Positions 25,401 to 36,915 of a stretch of DNA of 64,000 bases are shown piece after piece (position 1 is the stretch's first letter; each line of letters starts with the position of its first letter). The position numbers and the translations under genes were made by a program. The stretch comes from Pleurotus djamor (taxonomy: Eukaryota; Basidiomycota; Agaricomycetes; Agaricales; Pleurotaceae). The notes under the pieces were generated by a model, which did no database searches, had not been told where the DNA came from, and saw only the letters and a list, made by a program, of their open reading frames with translations. The DNA lies in assembly GCA_029747585.1 (NCBI GenBank), contig JAPEVF010000167.1:18469-82468 (forward strand), read 5' to 3'.

Positions 25401-27400
25401 TCCTCTCCGCCAACTTTTCCCCACCAAACGTGTTGTCTTCATCGTCTTCGTCATCTCCAAAAGTAACCTCCGCCCTTCTTCCTACCTTCCCTACCCATCG
25501 TATCTTCTTCTTCCTCCATAGTTCCTTTGCCTTCAAGAACCCAACCGCCACCCCACGCAGAGACCATCCAAGCTGTATCCGTGCGCCAGCGACGGCGGTG
25601 ATCCTTGTGTGCTGTTCGGGGACCAACGATACGATTGATTCGAGAAGTATGGGAACGGGTGTACAGAGGACCATACGGATCCGACGGAGAGGACCGCCTC
25701 GTCTGCCTGACTGAATGGGGTTCGATGGGGTGATAGCAACTTTAACGTCCTCGGAGACGCAGGCAGTGAGGATGGAGAGGAAAGCGGTGGTAGTGACGGT
25801 AATGTGAAAGGACACGGTCGTGATCGTGATCGTGGTCGTTATCGCGACCGCAAGCAGGGAGTCAGTCCCCGAGCTTCCCGTCCTACACCGCCATCCATCG
25901 ACCTCGCCGCCTCCACCACTCAGCCAAATCCAATGTACTGGCCTTTCGCAGCGGCGACTTTAAGGAAGGAACGACTTGATGGACGTAGTTGGGAAGCTTG
26001 CAGACAAGGTGCGCATTTGGCGTCGTGGAATTTGAATCAGGTAGCCTAGAGGGGCTTGAGTTGGCGGGGATATTGGAGGGGAAGGTGCGAGCAAACAGCG
26101 ACAACAGAAAAGGGTGGAGAAAGGTAGAGGGAAGGGGGAAGACATGAATAAATGACTTACCGGTTACCGATGTACCAGGACTCGGTACCAGCGCAGACGA
26201 TTCCTTCCGTAACTCGACCATGACCATCACTAGAGCCAAAAGGCGACAGCTTCGTGGATACTAGCATTAGCACCGACACGGGTACTGGCACCAGCATCAG
26301 CACTTGAGCGAATATTCGTGGCGATCGAAGATTTTCCTGACCTTCCATTGTGGATGCATACATCCGACCAACCACAGACGACAGCGCCCATCCCAAGCCC
26401 ATCCTGAAGAGGGAGTATAGAGAGGGTCCGTGGGAGATGTAAGAACGGAGGAATAAAAAGGTAGTCGCTGAGAAAGCTTGAAGAGAGGGAGCTTGTTAGA
26501 TGGTCGCGCACAGAGTGGATGGAGAACGCGCCGTTGTTGGGACCTATGGGATAATGTTCAGAGGGAAGAGGGAAGAGAGAATGAGAAGAGACGTACGCAA
26601 CACGGCTTAGCTGCGTCCTGTGTCGCAAGGACCGCCTCAGCACCAGCAGCGACTTCACGCACGGCTCCATTTGCTTCCAAGTCCACCTCAGTCATTCCCC
26701 AATTGTGGTCAACCATTACCTATTCCTCCCGCCATTCACGACCAGAGCCCACGGAATCGAGGACCGGTACACTGGGAAGTGGAAGGAGATAGAAGAAAAG
26801 GGACGGGCCAGAGAGAGTGCGAGGTGGTAAATGGATGTGGCCGATTTGAGCGAACCATTGGAGTGCTATCAGAGCAGCAACAGTCAGAGAGCAGATCGAG
26901 ATGGAAGGGGAAGAGACGTACATGGCAGAAACAAGCGGCTTCGAGCCCACAATCTTCTCTCTGCTGGTTTGAACGATTGGACCGATGGTTGGCAAAGCAC
27001 TGAGGACAGAAAGACAGCCGGAAGCAATCGCCGCAGATCCTTCGGAACGGCATTCATCGACACGGAAACCAGCTCCGGCATTGCCTTCATCATTCACCGC
27101 AGCCACCACATCCTATTCCTTCCCTACCCAGTACCAGAGATGGTTGGTGGTCGTGGGTCTTGTACATTGTCGACGGTTATCCATGGTCGATGAAACGGAT
27201 AAACTGGCAGGCGCAGGAGAGACGCGTAATCATAGGCATTATCTATCCAAAAGGGTCAAGAAGGTATTCGGTGGTGTCGCTCTTCCTCTTCCATAGTCGT
27301 TTGGGACGTTGAGGAGCATTGGGACAAGTTGGAGAGGGAGAATTCAATTTTCGTGACTTAGCAATCCGTCTTGGTAAACCGTGGGACAACTCTGATTCTC
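22410..27400 (-). pseudogene. U4: decayed copy of family U preceding HET2
   Basis: Minus-strand modules run from the palindrome at 27379-27405. A fairly long open stretch (about 27110-26920) contains GNAGAGFRVDE and VLSALPTIGPIVQTSREKIVGSKPLVSAM and ends at a GTACGT donor. Then follow the SSIPW module, the glycine-rich TRVGANASIHEAVAF segment (about 26290-26230), a second glycine-rich copy (25300-25000), Thr/Ala hydrophobic and acidic DDEDDED modules (25815-25350), a PIRPRDLNHHHDLF segment (24200-24100), SETGAGCGISVHGFSEAGTG (about 23510-23450) and GFFCQCKQFGFD (22923-22888). The last motif recurs in U7. Two glycine-rich modules suggest an internal duplication or two nested copies. HET2 follows 280 bases downstream on the same strand. 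Confidence 0.5.
24961..25000. repeat. GGAA/GGAG microsatellite inside U4
   Basis: About four tandem units of GGAGGGAA within a purine-rich stretch. On the minus strand this is the pyrimidine tract of the conserved long U intron, so it is an expansion inside that intron. Confidence 0.7.
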
Positions 27401-27779
27401 ACAATGGCTTATCCCTTCCGAGAATGCATTATTAATATCATTTTTCGCTTCTTCCTTGGGTCATTCATGCAATGTACTCTCCCTGGACACTCCTTTTCTA
27501 CGGCCTAGACGGGGCACTTCGATCCCATCACCGCCAGCTGTCCTGCCCAACATATGCATGATGCATCATTTCGACCAAATTTCGACGATCGTTCCACCCG
27601 AAAGACGACTCCAAGTTCTCCGTTTCTCGAATACGCTCTCGACGTCTCTTCCTTCTCACTCATACATCCATCGGACTCATCAAATTCGTCCCTCCGATTC
27701 GTCTGGCCCTCATTAAAACTCTTAAGAAGGAGGCAAATGTATATCACTCTTCCCCCATGGTCTCCCTGATAGCGTTGGT

Positions 27780-28450
27780 TGGCTCTGGCCTTCTGAAAAT
27801 GTCACCATTCTAGCAAGTATGCGTCTCAGAATTTTCGCCCGTTTGTATTTGCCCTCTGCCCTAGATAATCCGGTGCATAAAACAACGCAGACGCAGTGCT
27901 CGATTTCTCCTGTGTAACGCTACCGCTGGAACACGAAGCTGAATCCAGGCGTACCAAATGGTCCTGGACTCACTGCGTAGACGAATCTCATCATTTCATA
28001 CCGACAACCGACCACTTGCTTGCCCCCAGAATACTCGCAGCCCTCGTGTTGTGATGCATGCTCCAATGAGCTAGAAAGCATTCTGAATCAACCGCAGAGG
28101 TAGATGGCTGGGTGTCCTAGGTTTCGCAACCTACCAATCGTTTTTCTCAGCAGGGCCTCAAAGAACGGCCTTCCTTACAGCGCAAGATCCGCATTCAACG
28201 GTTAATCAAGCCCCAGCTGCAGGGTTGGTACGCGTGAAATTCATCTTCAACGCCCTCTTTGTCACCATTACTGTCCTCCATGGTGTGTATTACACGTTCT
28301 TCTCTTCCACTTATTATCCCCTCCTCCCGGCTTAACCATTACTGAGAATTTCTCGTTCTTCTTGCTCCAGCGGTCGACCTCATCAAGACTATTCAAATTT
28401 TACTCATACTGCGGACGGAGAGAATATACTAGCCCGAGCAAGGAAAGAGG
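27780..28450 (+). pseudogene. Relic T': duplicated gene remnant upstream of HET5-like relic
   Basis: About 27930-28010 and 31815-31885 are recognisably homologous. In one frame they encode NTKLNPGVPNGPGLTA and a counterpart ending GLTVYTLIIIS. A hydrophobic stretch (KFIFNALFVTITVLHGVYYTFF) follows at about 28235-28305. Both copies sit just upstream of HET5-type sequence, so the pair travelled with it in a segmental duplication. Stops interrupt both copies. The family is not recognised. Confidence 0.35.
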
Positions 28451-28474
28451 CTGTCTGTATTTCAAAGTTTATTG

Positions 28475-28880
28475 ATATTGTCGCGGTACTGTCACAATGC
28501 GTGGACTAGTGTTAAATTCCAAATGGCTGATGGTGGCCCAGAAGATTCTGCGCGAGACACAGGTACAAGGGAAGACGCCCAGTACTTCTTCGTTTTGAGA
28601 CGGAGGGGAAACGGACATCAACCTCCAAGGTCGCTTCATTTTACTCTACACGTCGTTAGCGTTTCCACCTGGAACATCTGTGGTAAAAGATCGGCGGGCT
28701 CAGTACTCTAGAGTATTATGTTGAAGACAAAAATGATTATCAGCGATGGCAACAACAATCTTTTTTCACTTTCACTCAAAGAGATGGCCGGATTACTGTG
28801 GTTCCGGTAGACCTTTCTGTGAAACCTGCATAAATTCTTACACTCCCCCATTCAATGATACGTACATTACATCCCGAGAT
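28475..28880 (+). pseudogene. HET5-like relic lacking the HET domain
   Basis: The 5' part (about 28465-28530) aligns with sequence upstream of HET5 (about 32200-32275). From about 28545 the alignment jumps to the HET5 last exon. One frame reads FCARH, then FETEGKR, and another EYYVEDKNDYQRW and RDGRI; these correspond to LCPKH, LETEGKR, EYDVEDNNDYQRR and RDGRI in HET5. About 1.3 kb holding the start and the entire HET domain is thus missing, and stops interrupt the remainder. The relic ends about 190 bases before the ATG of F-box copy 2. Confidence 0.65.
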
Positions 28881-29073
28881 ATGGAAACATTCCATCTCAG
28901 CTCCAGCGATCGTGCCTGGTATCCACCGACCACATCGTCCGCGTCCCATACTCAACATCCACCCCCTTTATTGCTCCCCTATACATAGCCCGGTGTCTCG
29001 GCCAATATGCGGCGATTGCCGGCTTCCTTCAGGAATCCTTGCCGTCTCCACTTGTTTCCGCCTGCCAGTGACA

Positions 29074-30292
29074 ATGCTCGCCGCATCGACTGTCCCTCAA
29101 TCAGCGGGGATATTCAAGCTGCCTCCAGAGGTCCTCTCGCAAGTCATTCCATACCCATTCGATGCAGCCGATCCAAGCGATGTAATTCAGCTTTGTCACG
29201 TCTGCAAATCGTGGCTTCCCATCGCGCAAGCAAATCTTTACCGATCCGTCACCCTTTTCAGCTTGACGATTCGCGAATTCGTCACCACAATCGCGGAGAA
29301 TGCCCATCTTGCACCCCTGGTCAAACATCTCACCCTTGAGCTCGGTCCCTGGGGTCACCGGTCGGATTGGGTTTCCGTACACCACATCCTTCAAGTGTTA
29401 TCGCCGCACCAAACACTCCTCTCATTAACCATTCCTTTCTTTAAATACATCAAGCAGGAACGGACTCAATTCATCAAATCAGTTCCATTGCTGTCCTTTC
29501 TCGGCCGTCTCGACGTCGACGTCGATTTCTTCGAAAATTTACCCGCCATGAAACGATTTATCACATCTTTCCCCAATCTACACACCTTAAACATTACCAA
29601 TCGATGCAATCCAAAAATGGCGGATGGGTGGTTCAAGGAACCCGCTTCGGATGTACCAATCCCGTTTCCACCCACCATTCGTACCCTTGGGTATTGTATC
29701 GTTTCTCAACAATTGCTGGACGCCTGCCTGCAGTGGATACCTCGTTATCAGGACCAGATTCAAAGCTTCACTGTCACGATCAGGAATTCAAACCGTGGAC
29801 CAATGCTAGGATCTACGTTGCGCTCATTCGGGACAGTGCTTACCTCTCTGAGATTGATTTGTCAAGGCCCAACCCGTATGTTCTCCCAACAGACACCTCT
29901 GACAATCTGTGCTCAAACGCGCACACACATTTTTAGAGCCACCATTCCTCGACCTCAGTGCCAATACAAATCTACGCACCCTCGTGATTACGACGGCGTT
30001 CTTGGCAGAATACGCCCGCGGAATGAAAGTGTACTTTTCAACGCTGTTCAGAACGCTTGCGTCGCCATCATTAGCATGCGTGGAGTTTGACGTCTTCATG
30101 CTATCCCGTGGATATGATTTCATGGACTGGGGTTTGTTGGATAAAGCTGCGGGGAGCGCAATTGTCCAAATTTTTGTGTCGTGTAGTTATAGGCGTACGA
30201 TAGTGGGTTTAGAAAAGGGAATCACTGCTCAGATGCCCCAGCATCTTGGGCAGCGCCGTTTCCAGTTTTTCATATCGTCCACTTTCCCATGA
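29074..30292 (+). CDS. F-box protein, copy 2
   Basis: Exon 1 is 29074-29875 and exon 2 is 29937-30292, with a 61-nt GTATGT...TTTTTAG intron in phase 1, giving 385 residues. The ATG at 29074 (MLAASTVPQSAG) is used because the other copies begin at this point relative to the F-box; an open extension upstream to 28855 overlaps the HET5-like relic and is unlikely to be coding. The F-box-like block is LPPEVLSQVIPYPFD, then CHVCKSWLPIAQ and LYRSVT. LRR-like stretches (PLVKHLTLEL, LLSFLGRLDVD, FPNLHTLN) and the C-terminal FMDWGLLDKAAG match copy 1. Here the splice site is a few bases from the GTGAAY position used in copies 1, 3 and 4, showing drift of the junction. Confidence 0.8.
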
Positions 30293-30469
30293 CCTCCCAC
30301 TTGTCCATGACTTTGTAGACTTGCCTTTCCGATTCTGAAGATACTGCGAAGACCCATTCTTACGCTTTGTGATTCGATGATGTGTAGACATGGAACTTTC
30401 AAGACTTGGCCTTCAATCGCGTAATCATGCGAAAGCGGCCGATACGCTAAAAGAAAGCTTTCCACGGTG

Positions 30470-30850
30470 CGGCGGCAAACGAGCAACGATCCCCTCTTCT
30501 ACGCCCGCCATCTGACTCGTCTCCCTACAAAGCATCGTCTACCACATCAGCTACATCCTATTCCTCCTTTACCCACTACCAAAAACGAGGGGATCTTGAA
30601 AATTGTGGTCCACGGGGACAGGCTTAGGCTGCGAGGGTTTGGTTGGCAGACGACGCGTCATCGTAGCAGTTATCCGCCGGAGAGGGTCAAGTGGATGTTC
30701 GGTATCGAGTCCAGAGGGTCGCTCTTCTCCTTCGATAGTCGGTTGGGGCGTCCAGGACCATCAGGTCAAGTTGGGGACAAGCCTACAATTTTCGTGACTT
30801 AGCAAGCTGCCTTTGTAGACCGTGGGACACATCAAATTCTCACGGAAGCT
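30470..30850 (-). pseudogene. Orphan head fragment of family U
   Basis: The stretch ending at the palindrome 30820-30845 matches the heads of U4 and U5. In the plus direction it encodes an open piece with ILKIVVHG, IESRGSLFS and DSRLGR, and nearly the same words occur on the minus strand at 38,859-38,600. Only about 380 bases remain; F-box copy 2 ends just before it. Which strand was coding in this head region is unclear, since the long open frame here runs opposite to the rest of the unit. Confidence 0.5.
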
Positions 30851-31600
30851 TATCACTAAGAATGGATTTAGGCCCAGTTCTTTATTTCTGTCACCGACTT
30901 CTCCCTCAGCTCCGTCATGCATCGTGCATCAACATTTCAACCCACGAAATTCTAACTCCCAGTGAGAAAGCGATGGCACGTTCATACATTTACGCTTCGG
31001 GCTCAGGATCTAACGTCTAAACTTCTACGGTGTGGATTCGGAAGGCCGAGGCTGGTCGTCGATCCCGCAACCACCAACTTTTCTGCGAGAAAATCATTTT
31101 GACAATCGTTCGGCCGTCGGGAAACCTTGTTCTACGTTGCTTCCATGGACTTTCGAAGTTTCTTAACCCTCAATTATGCATGCGTCGAGCGTATCAAGCT
31201 CGACCCTTCGATTCGTCTACAACCAGGATAGAACCACGGAGAAGAGGAAGCGCTCTTTCGTTCCATCAGCTCCTTCTCAGTGTCGCTCATCTCTGTTCTT
31301 TTGTAAACGATACGACTCCACCAGCGGCGCTCCCCGCATTTTGGTCCGTGAATCCGGCTTGGAACATCCACAATCTCGCAGGTCTCCTCTCGGTCCCCTC
31401 TCAACGTTCTATGCCTTCTTTCTCCTCAATCTTACCTCTCTCCTCTCTCTCATATCTCCTTCCCTGTTCTCGTTTCTCGAAGGCTCAACTCCATCTCGTT
31501 CTGGACCGAACCTGAGACAATTATTCACTGCTCGGGTGCCGCCTATTCCGCTTACTACCACTTCCACCGCCCCGGGCCCGTTCGACCTTCGATGAGGAAC
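30540..31600. repeat. Left arm of large inverted repeat
   Basis: This arm matches the reverse complement of about 38860-37850. Landmarks in both: ILKIVVHG, IESRGSLFS, the palindrome, then CATGCATCGTGCATCAACATTT-like sequence, GCTCAGGATCTAACGTCTA, and a segment encoding STLRFV next to ATGCATGC. The arms enclose HET5, F-box copies 3 and 4 and spacer (about 6 kb). The similarity ends gradually; limits are approximate. Confidence 0.6.
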
Positions 31601-32437
31601 AAGTTTTCTACCCTGGAGTAGCCATCTGCATCTCTCACAACGCCCGATTGCACAGACAACTCAATGTCTCTACTATCACATCCGCGCCTACCTCTCTTGT
31701 CGCTCAGGCTTTTCCGTCGTTCATGTTGACAGTCTGTACCCTCTGAAGCTCGCTACCGCACTAGCAAGCTAACGTATCGCTTGGCTTCTGTAGTGTTAGT
31801 GCCAGGGCTGTAACGCGAACTTGACTCCAGCCGTCCCTAGTGGACTGACTGTGTACACCCTTATCATCATCTCACGCGGACTACCGACTACCTCCTTGTT
31901 AAAGTAGGCCATGATCACTGATTGACCATATCACACTGTTAAAATTGTCTTGAGTCCTGGTGAGTACCAAACTAGAGGACGGGCGAAAGATCCATACCTA
32001 ACGGTCAACCGAAACACACCTACAGGCTTGATACGCGCGAAGTTTATCTGAAAAGCTCCTCCTGGCCACTCAGCTTAACCGTCACCCAGATCTCCCCGTT
32101 CTTCTCAATCACAGTGTCGTTTCCATATCTGTGAGCGTCTTCAAAATCGGACGAACGTCGAAGAGATAGACGAGCAAAGACAAGTGTCTGAGATTCGAAG
32201 TTTATTTATACGGTTGTGGTACGGGCCTCACGGTGCGTTAACGAGTGCTGTATTCCAAATGGCTAATGGTGGAAACGAACATGGCGGGTTAGATTATACT
32301 CCATATGGGCTGAATCGATGGGAGGCTCAAAATGGGTGTCGGTTCATCAGTCTGGAACACACGGGCCGGGATATGATGCAACAGTCTTGGTTAGCTCCTG
32401 GATTTCGCACGTCTAGCAAGAGTACCATTGACCTACC
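31600..32437. other. Upstream region of HET5 with second T' relic
   Basis: Contains the second copy of the T' remnant (about 31815-31885) and the HET5 leader. A short frame at 32184-32441 matches the upstream part of the 28.5-kb relic and is probably untranslated or decayed sequence, because the HET5 start lies at its end. No other gene is seen. Confidence 0.35.
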
Positions 32438-33942
32438 ATGAACACAGACAAATCGACCACTGTAGGTATCACAGCCCGAAATTGGAGTTAATGCGTCTAA
32501 CATGCAATTTTCAATGAATCATTCCTCAGGATAGACACCTTTATCCTACCCGGCTATTCAACGTCAAAACGCAGCAGTTCACTCACGCGCTGAGGAAGGA
32601 TTATGCCATCCTTTCGCATCGATGGTCCGATAACGAAATCTCCTACCGCGACCTTGCGAATGGGACGTACAATCAAAGCCTCGCTTCTTACCACAAATTC
32701 GATGGGTTCTGCCTAGCCGCCGAAGTCTACGGCTGTCAATACATCTGGGTGGATAGCGCATGCATCGATCAGACCGACGAAGAGGAACTAGATAAATCTA
32801 TCCAATCCATGTTCTCGTGGTATCAAAACGCGAAAGTCTGCATCATTCACCTGGCTGACGCGTTCTCGATCGAGGAAATCTCACAGTCCTCGTGGTTCAC
32901 GAGAGGATGGACGCTCCAGGAGTTCTTGGCACCGAGGAGGATGGTGTTTTACTTTGGGGATTGGACGAGGGTTTCGTTGGTGGCGAGGTTTGATGTTATC
33001 CGTCAGGGTGACTATTTTATCCATGATGACGAAAGCGCATACGATGACGGTTCGTATGGAGAAGGGGACTTTGACGAAGGAGAGGAAGGGACGAAACTTC
33101 GAGATCTCATCATGACCGCCGCCGGTGAGTATCTTCTAAAGTACTCTATAACGATCGGGCGCCGCTCTTAAATCCTATGCATACGACACTCCGCAGGTCT
33201 CGCAAATGATCGGTGGGGTGAATCAACACAATTCCTCGATAAATTTTACACACCTGCCATGCAGAATCTCCGCATTGTCTGTTTGTGGGCCGAAAAGCGT
33301 CAAACCACTCGTCCAGAGGACGCCGCATATTCACTTGTATCACTCCTGTCTATCTGTCTTCCTCCAAATTATGGGGAGGGAAAGGAACGAGCCATGGATC
33401 GTCTTCATCACGCATGTCATCCGCTCCCATCTACCTTTCGACACATTGACATATATGACCGGATGCCAGAGAATAACAAGGAGTATTACAAGGTGCCTAT
33501 GTCGATCTCTCTGTATTCGAAGCGAGCTCATTCGACTTAACTTTAGATTACAAGTGCCGACGACGATAAGAAGCGGCTCTGCCCAAAGCACAAAGCCATG
33601 GGTGGACACCCAATCCTTCTTTGTCTTGAAACGGAGGGGAAACGGAAGTCCCTCTCCAAGTACGGCTCCTTTCTCCTCTACACGTCGGTACCATTTCCAC
33701 CCGGAACATCCTTGGTGAAAGATTGGCAGGTTGAGTATGACGTTGAAGATAACAATGATTATCAGCGACGGCACCAACAATCTCCCTTCTATGAAAGAGA
33801 CGGTCGGATTCCCGAGTTTCCGGTGTACCTTGTTGGACGTAGAGAACACCTCGGTGCTGTGGACGGTGTACTTCAGTATTGTAAAGCTTGTTGCTATGTG
33901 CCATCAAAGTTACGGACATTCCTACACTCTCTTGTTTCATGA
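32438..33942 (+). CDS. HET5: HET-domain protein with CxxH/CxxC module
   Basis: Exons are 32438-32461, 32530-33124, 33197-33492 and 33547-33942; introns are 68, 72 and 54 nt, all phases fit, giving 436 residues. The 8-codon first exon (MNTDKSTT) was placed by the family rule of a tiny first exon before the P-T-R-L-F block. HET blocks are AILSHRW (34-40), VDSACIDQ (82-89) and WFTRGWTLQEFLAP (130-143). An acidic insert follows (DDESAYDDGS, then EGDFDEGEEG). RPEDAAYSLVSLLSICLPP marks the conserved middle exon. CPKH is at 317-320 and CKAC, with an extra adjacent C, at 417-420. It shares the block layout of HET3 and HET4 but is not preceded by a U unit; it sits between F-box genes inside the inverted repeat. 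The GTGCCT donor of intron 3 is non-optimal. Confidence 0.85.
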
Positions 33943-34166
33943 TAGAGTATGTAGACATGAAACTCTTGAGTCTTGGCCACGTCCTCGGCTTCGATCTCGG
34001 CTGTTCTCTTACAGAGAAAACTCGGCTATTTCTACACTCATCGTCCAAGTTTCCTCAAGTATTTTCTGATTTCCACTTCCGTCGCTCCGACGCCTTGTAC
34101 CGTGTGTGGTCTTCTCGGTCTCTTCAAGACAGCTAAGATTCGTATGATAGGGCCACAAGGGCATAG

Positions 34167-35390
34167 TCACGGGAAAGCGGCCGATACGCTACAGGAAAGC
34201 TTTCCACGATGCTGAGGCATCTGACCTACGATTCCTTCCTCTACGCCTGCTATTTGACTCGTCTCCCTGCACAACACGGAAACTCGAACATATGCATTCC
34301 CAACAGCTTCATCCAGAACTCCCCAATCCATGAAATCATAGTGAGGGGACATCGAGCTGTCGAGCTCAAGATTGAATTCCACGATTTCTAATGACGTCGA
34401 CGATATTGATTTGAGGACGGTAGAAAGATACTCGTTCATCGTGGCGGCGAGTTGATCATGCGGTTCGACCGTAATCATTAGGGAGTGTAGATTTGTGTTT
34501 TCACAAAGGTCGACGCTGGGAAGCTCTAAAAATGTGTATGAGCTCGAGTAAGCCCTATCGTGATTTGTTAGTCGAGTATAGGCTGTTCACGCACCAGCCC
34601 GCCACGAATAGACTATTCTCAGAGACCTGAGCGCGGCTCCAAACGACCGCAATGTCAGTCCTAGCGGTGCTTGATCATTCCAGGGACTGATTGTGACATC
34701 GAAGCTTTGAATAACCTCTGGATGGCAAGGTACCCACCGCAGGAACGCTTCCAGGAATTGGCGTGCACCGAGGTGATATCATAGTCTCCGAATGGACGGT
34801 GGAAACTCTATCGGCGCATCCGAGGCCGATTCATCAAACCACTCTCCCTCCACGTCTCGACCAAACTCGTCATTGACATCGAGGGTGTGTATCTGGGGAA
34901 ACGACGCGATGAATTGTTTAATCGCGTGTAAACTTGAGAAGATGTTGATATCGACGTCAAGGTGGCCGAGGAAGGAAAGCAATGATACTGATTGGATAAC
35001 TTCAATATCTTTTGGACTGATGCGCGTAGTCGCAGGAAGATGGAACGAGCGGAGTGCCTTGTGAGGCGATAACACGCGGAGGATTCTGTTGATATAAAGC
35101 CAATCCGTCCGGGTGTTACTACGATCAAGAGCAAGATGCTTGATGAGTGGTGCGAGATATTCGTTCTCCTCCATAGATCTGGTGAACACACGGATCTTCG
35201 AATTGTATATGGTCACAGATCGGTATAGGATTGTCTGTGCGATGGGGAGCCAAACTCTGCAGACTTGACAGAGACGAATAATGTCATATAGACGGAATCC
35301 ACCTGATAGGTAAAGAAAGATGTGCGAGACGATTTCTGATGGAAGCTTGGATATTGCTCTGGATTCTGTGACGGTCGATGTGGCGTCCAT
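34167..35390 (-). pseudogene. F-box protein, copy 3, one in-frame stop
   Basis: Closest relative of copy 1. It starts MDATSTVTES at 35390 and has LPSEIVSHIFLYL, CQVCRVWLPIAQ and LYRSVT. The frame is open to 34782, where TGA at 34781-34779 stands in place of the glycine codon of RRLGYHLG in copy 1. Past this stop the frame continues intact (FLEAFLRWVP, LGLTLRSFGAALRSL) to a GTGAAC donor in the same place as copy 1. The second exon ends at 34167 with FMDWGVLDEAVGNA. A single nonsense change is therefore the only visible lesion, so the loss is recent or an error. A truncated protein of 203 residues would keep the F-box. Confidence 0.75.
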
Positions 35391-35673
35391 TCGAGTTTTT
35401 GGCAGGAAACTAAGAAGGCGCGATCGATAATCGCGCGTTGGCGGGAAATAGGGTCATCCAGGAGCGTTGAAAACAGGGGAATTCTGATGTTTGTAACCTG
35501 AGATGTTTACTCTGCGTTGGTTAAGTAGCTTGCTCCGTCATGCCTCACAACGAAGAGCCATCCCAACGAAAGACAAAGAGACTCGCGTAGCATAGACGGT
35601 AAGCGTGACTGCTACTCGAATTCATACTTCAAACTTACAAATGACCAGTTCGAGGTTAGGAGAAAGCGAGCGG

Positions 35674-36876
35674 TTAACGACAAATTATCGATACTGTACA
35701 CTCTAGCTTGCCCTGGGCACAATGCAGAGGCATTCTACGTAGGATTTCTTCTTTCACCCCCGCAATCTTCATCTTCCTCTTCCGACTACACTGGATGGTG
35801 ACCCATATGTGCGCGTTTCCCGCCGCTTCATCCAACACACCCCAATCCATGAAGTCATCCTGAGGGGAAGCAGGTCTCCGGACTCTGACGTCAAACCGCA
35901 CGGTTTGTAGTGATTGCGATGAAAGTGTGCTGATGACTGTGGAGAAGTGCTCTTTCATATGGTCAGCATCTTGATTGACAGGGAGCGCAAACAAGTATTT
36001 GCGCTGAGGTCGAACCTCGGTAGTCCTAAGATGTGCGTGAAAAATCAGGATGAGGGGTAATCCCAGTGTTCACATACCAGTCGGCCAACTATATTCCAAG
36101 TTCAGAGATGTGAGCTCCATAACAAATGATCGCAAGAGAGATCTGAGTAATGGTCCATGATGCTCCGTTCCCATTTGGACAGAGAAGTGATGAATGGGCA
36201 GGGCAGTACCTGGACGCTGATGTAGCCATTCCAGGAGGTCTCCTAGCGTTGTAGGACCATTGACATTAAATTCAAGGCTCCGAATGGCGGGAGGAAGCTC
36301 AGAGGAGATGCCTGAAGTTGCTTCGGTGTACCATTCATCTCTTGAGTCTCCGCCAAGCTCTTGGTTAACATCCAAGCGGTGCGGATGAACGAACGAGGAA
36401 ATGAATCCCTTCATCGCGTGTATACTCTCGAAGAGACAGGTGTCAACGGCAAGGTGTCGGAGAAAGGGAAGCGATTTGACGATTTCAGCGTGGTGCTCGG
36501 GCTCGATGATGGACGAAGCGTGAAGGGTGAGCAACTGAAGTGTTTCGTGGTGGTGCGATAACACAGGCAAAAATTTAAGAATCCCAGCTTCCGACGAGAT
36601 TGTTGTGCGATGGATCGTGAGATGTCTGACAAGCGCTGCTAATGCTTGGTTCGCTTCAATTGTTCGGGCGAAATCAAAGGCTTCATAGGCGGAAAGTGTG
36701 ACGGATCGATACAGCGCGGCTCGAGCACTCGGAAGCCACGATTTACAGACTAGGCAAATGTGGAGGTGGTCGTCATAATGATTTTCGCGCAATAGTAGGA
36801 GGAAGATTTGGGAGAGGAGCTCTGGAGGGAGACTGGATATAGGTGCGACGAGGTTATTGGCTTGTGTGGCGTCCAT
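35674..36876 (-). CDS. F-box protein, copy 4 (diverged)
   Basis: Exon 1 is 36876-36074 and exon 2 is 36025-35674, with a 48-nt GTGAAC...CTTAG intron in phase 2, giving 384 residues. It starts MDATQANNLVAP and has LPPELLSQIFLLLL, CLVCKSWLPSAR and LYRSVT. The C-terminal FMDWGVLDEAAGNA is conserved. At the start of exon 2 the family frame (GLPRFDLSANT) would hit a stop after about 20 codons. The frame used here reads the same DNA one base shifted for about 17 codons, then rejoins the family sequence. Either a small indel was accommodated by the splice choice, or the gene is damaged. A GTATGT donor 4 bases upstream would give the truncated product. Confidence 0.62.
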
Positions 36877-36915
36877 TGGTGGGGGTTGGGAGGGAGCGAG
36901 GAAACAAGCTGTCAT

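Noticed and set aside
28855..30090. 411-codon frame as the full F-box copy 2 protein
   Set aside because: Its first 73 codons overlap the HET5-like relic and lack similarity to other copies, and its end reads through the intron; a 29074 start with splicing at 29876 fits the family.
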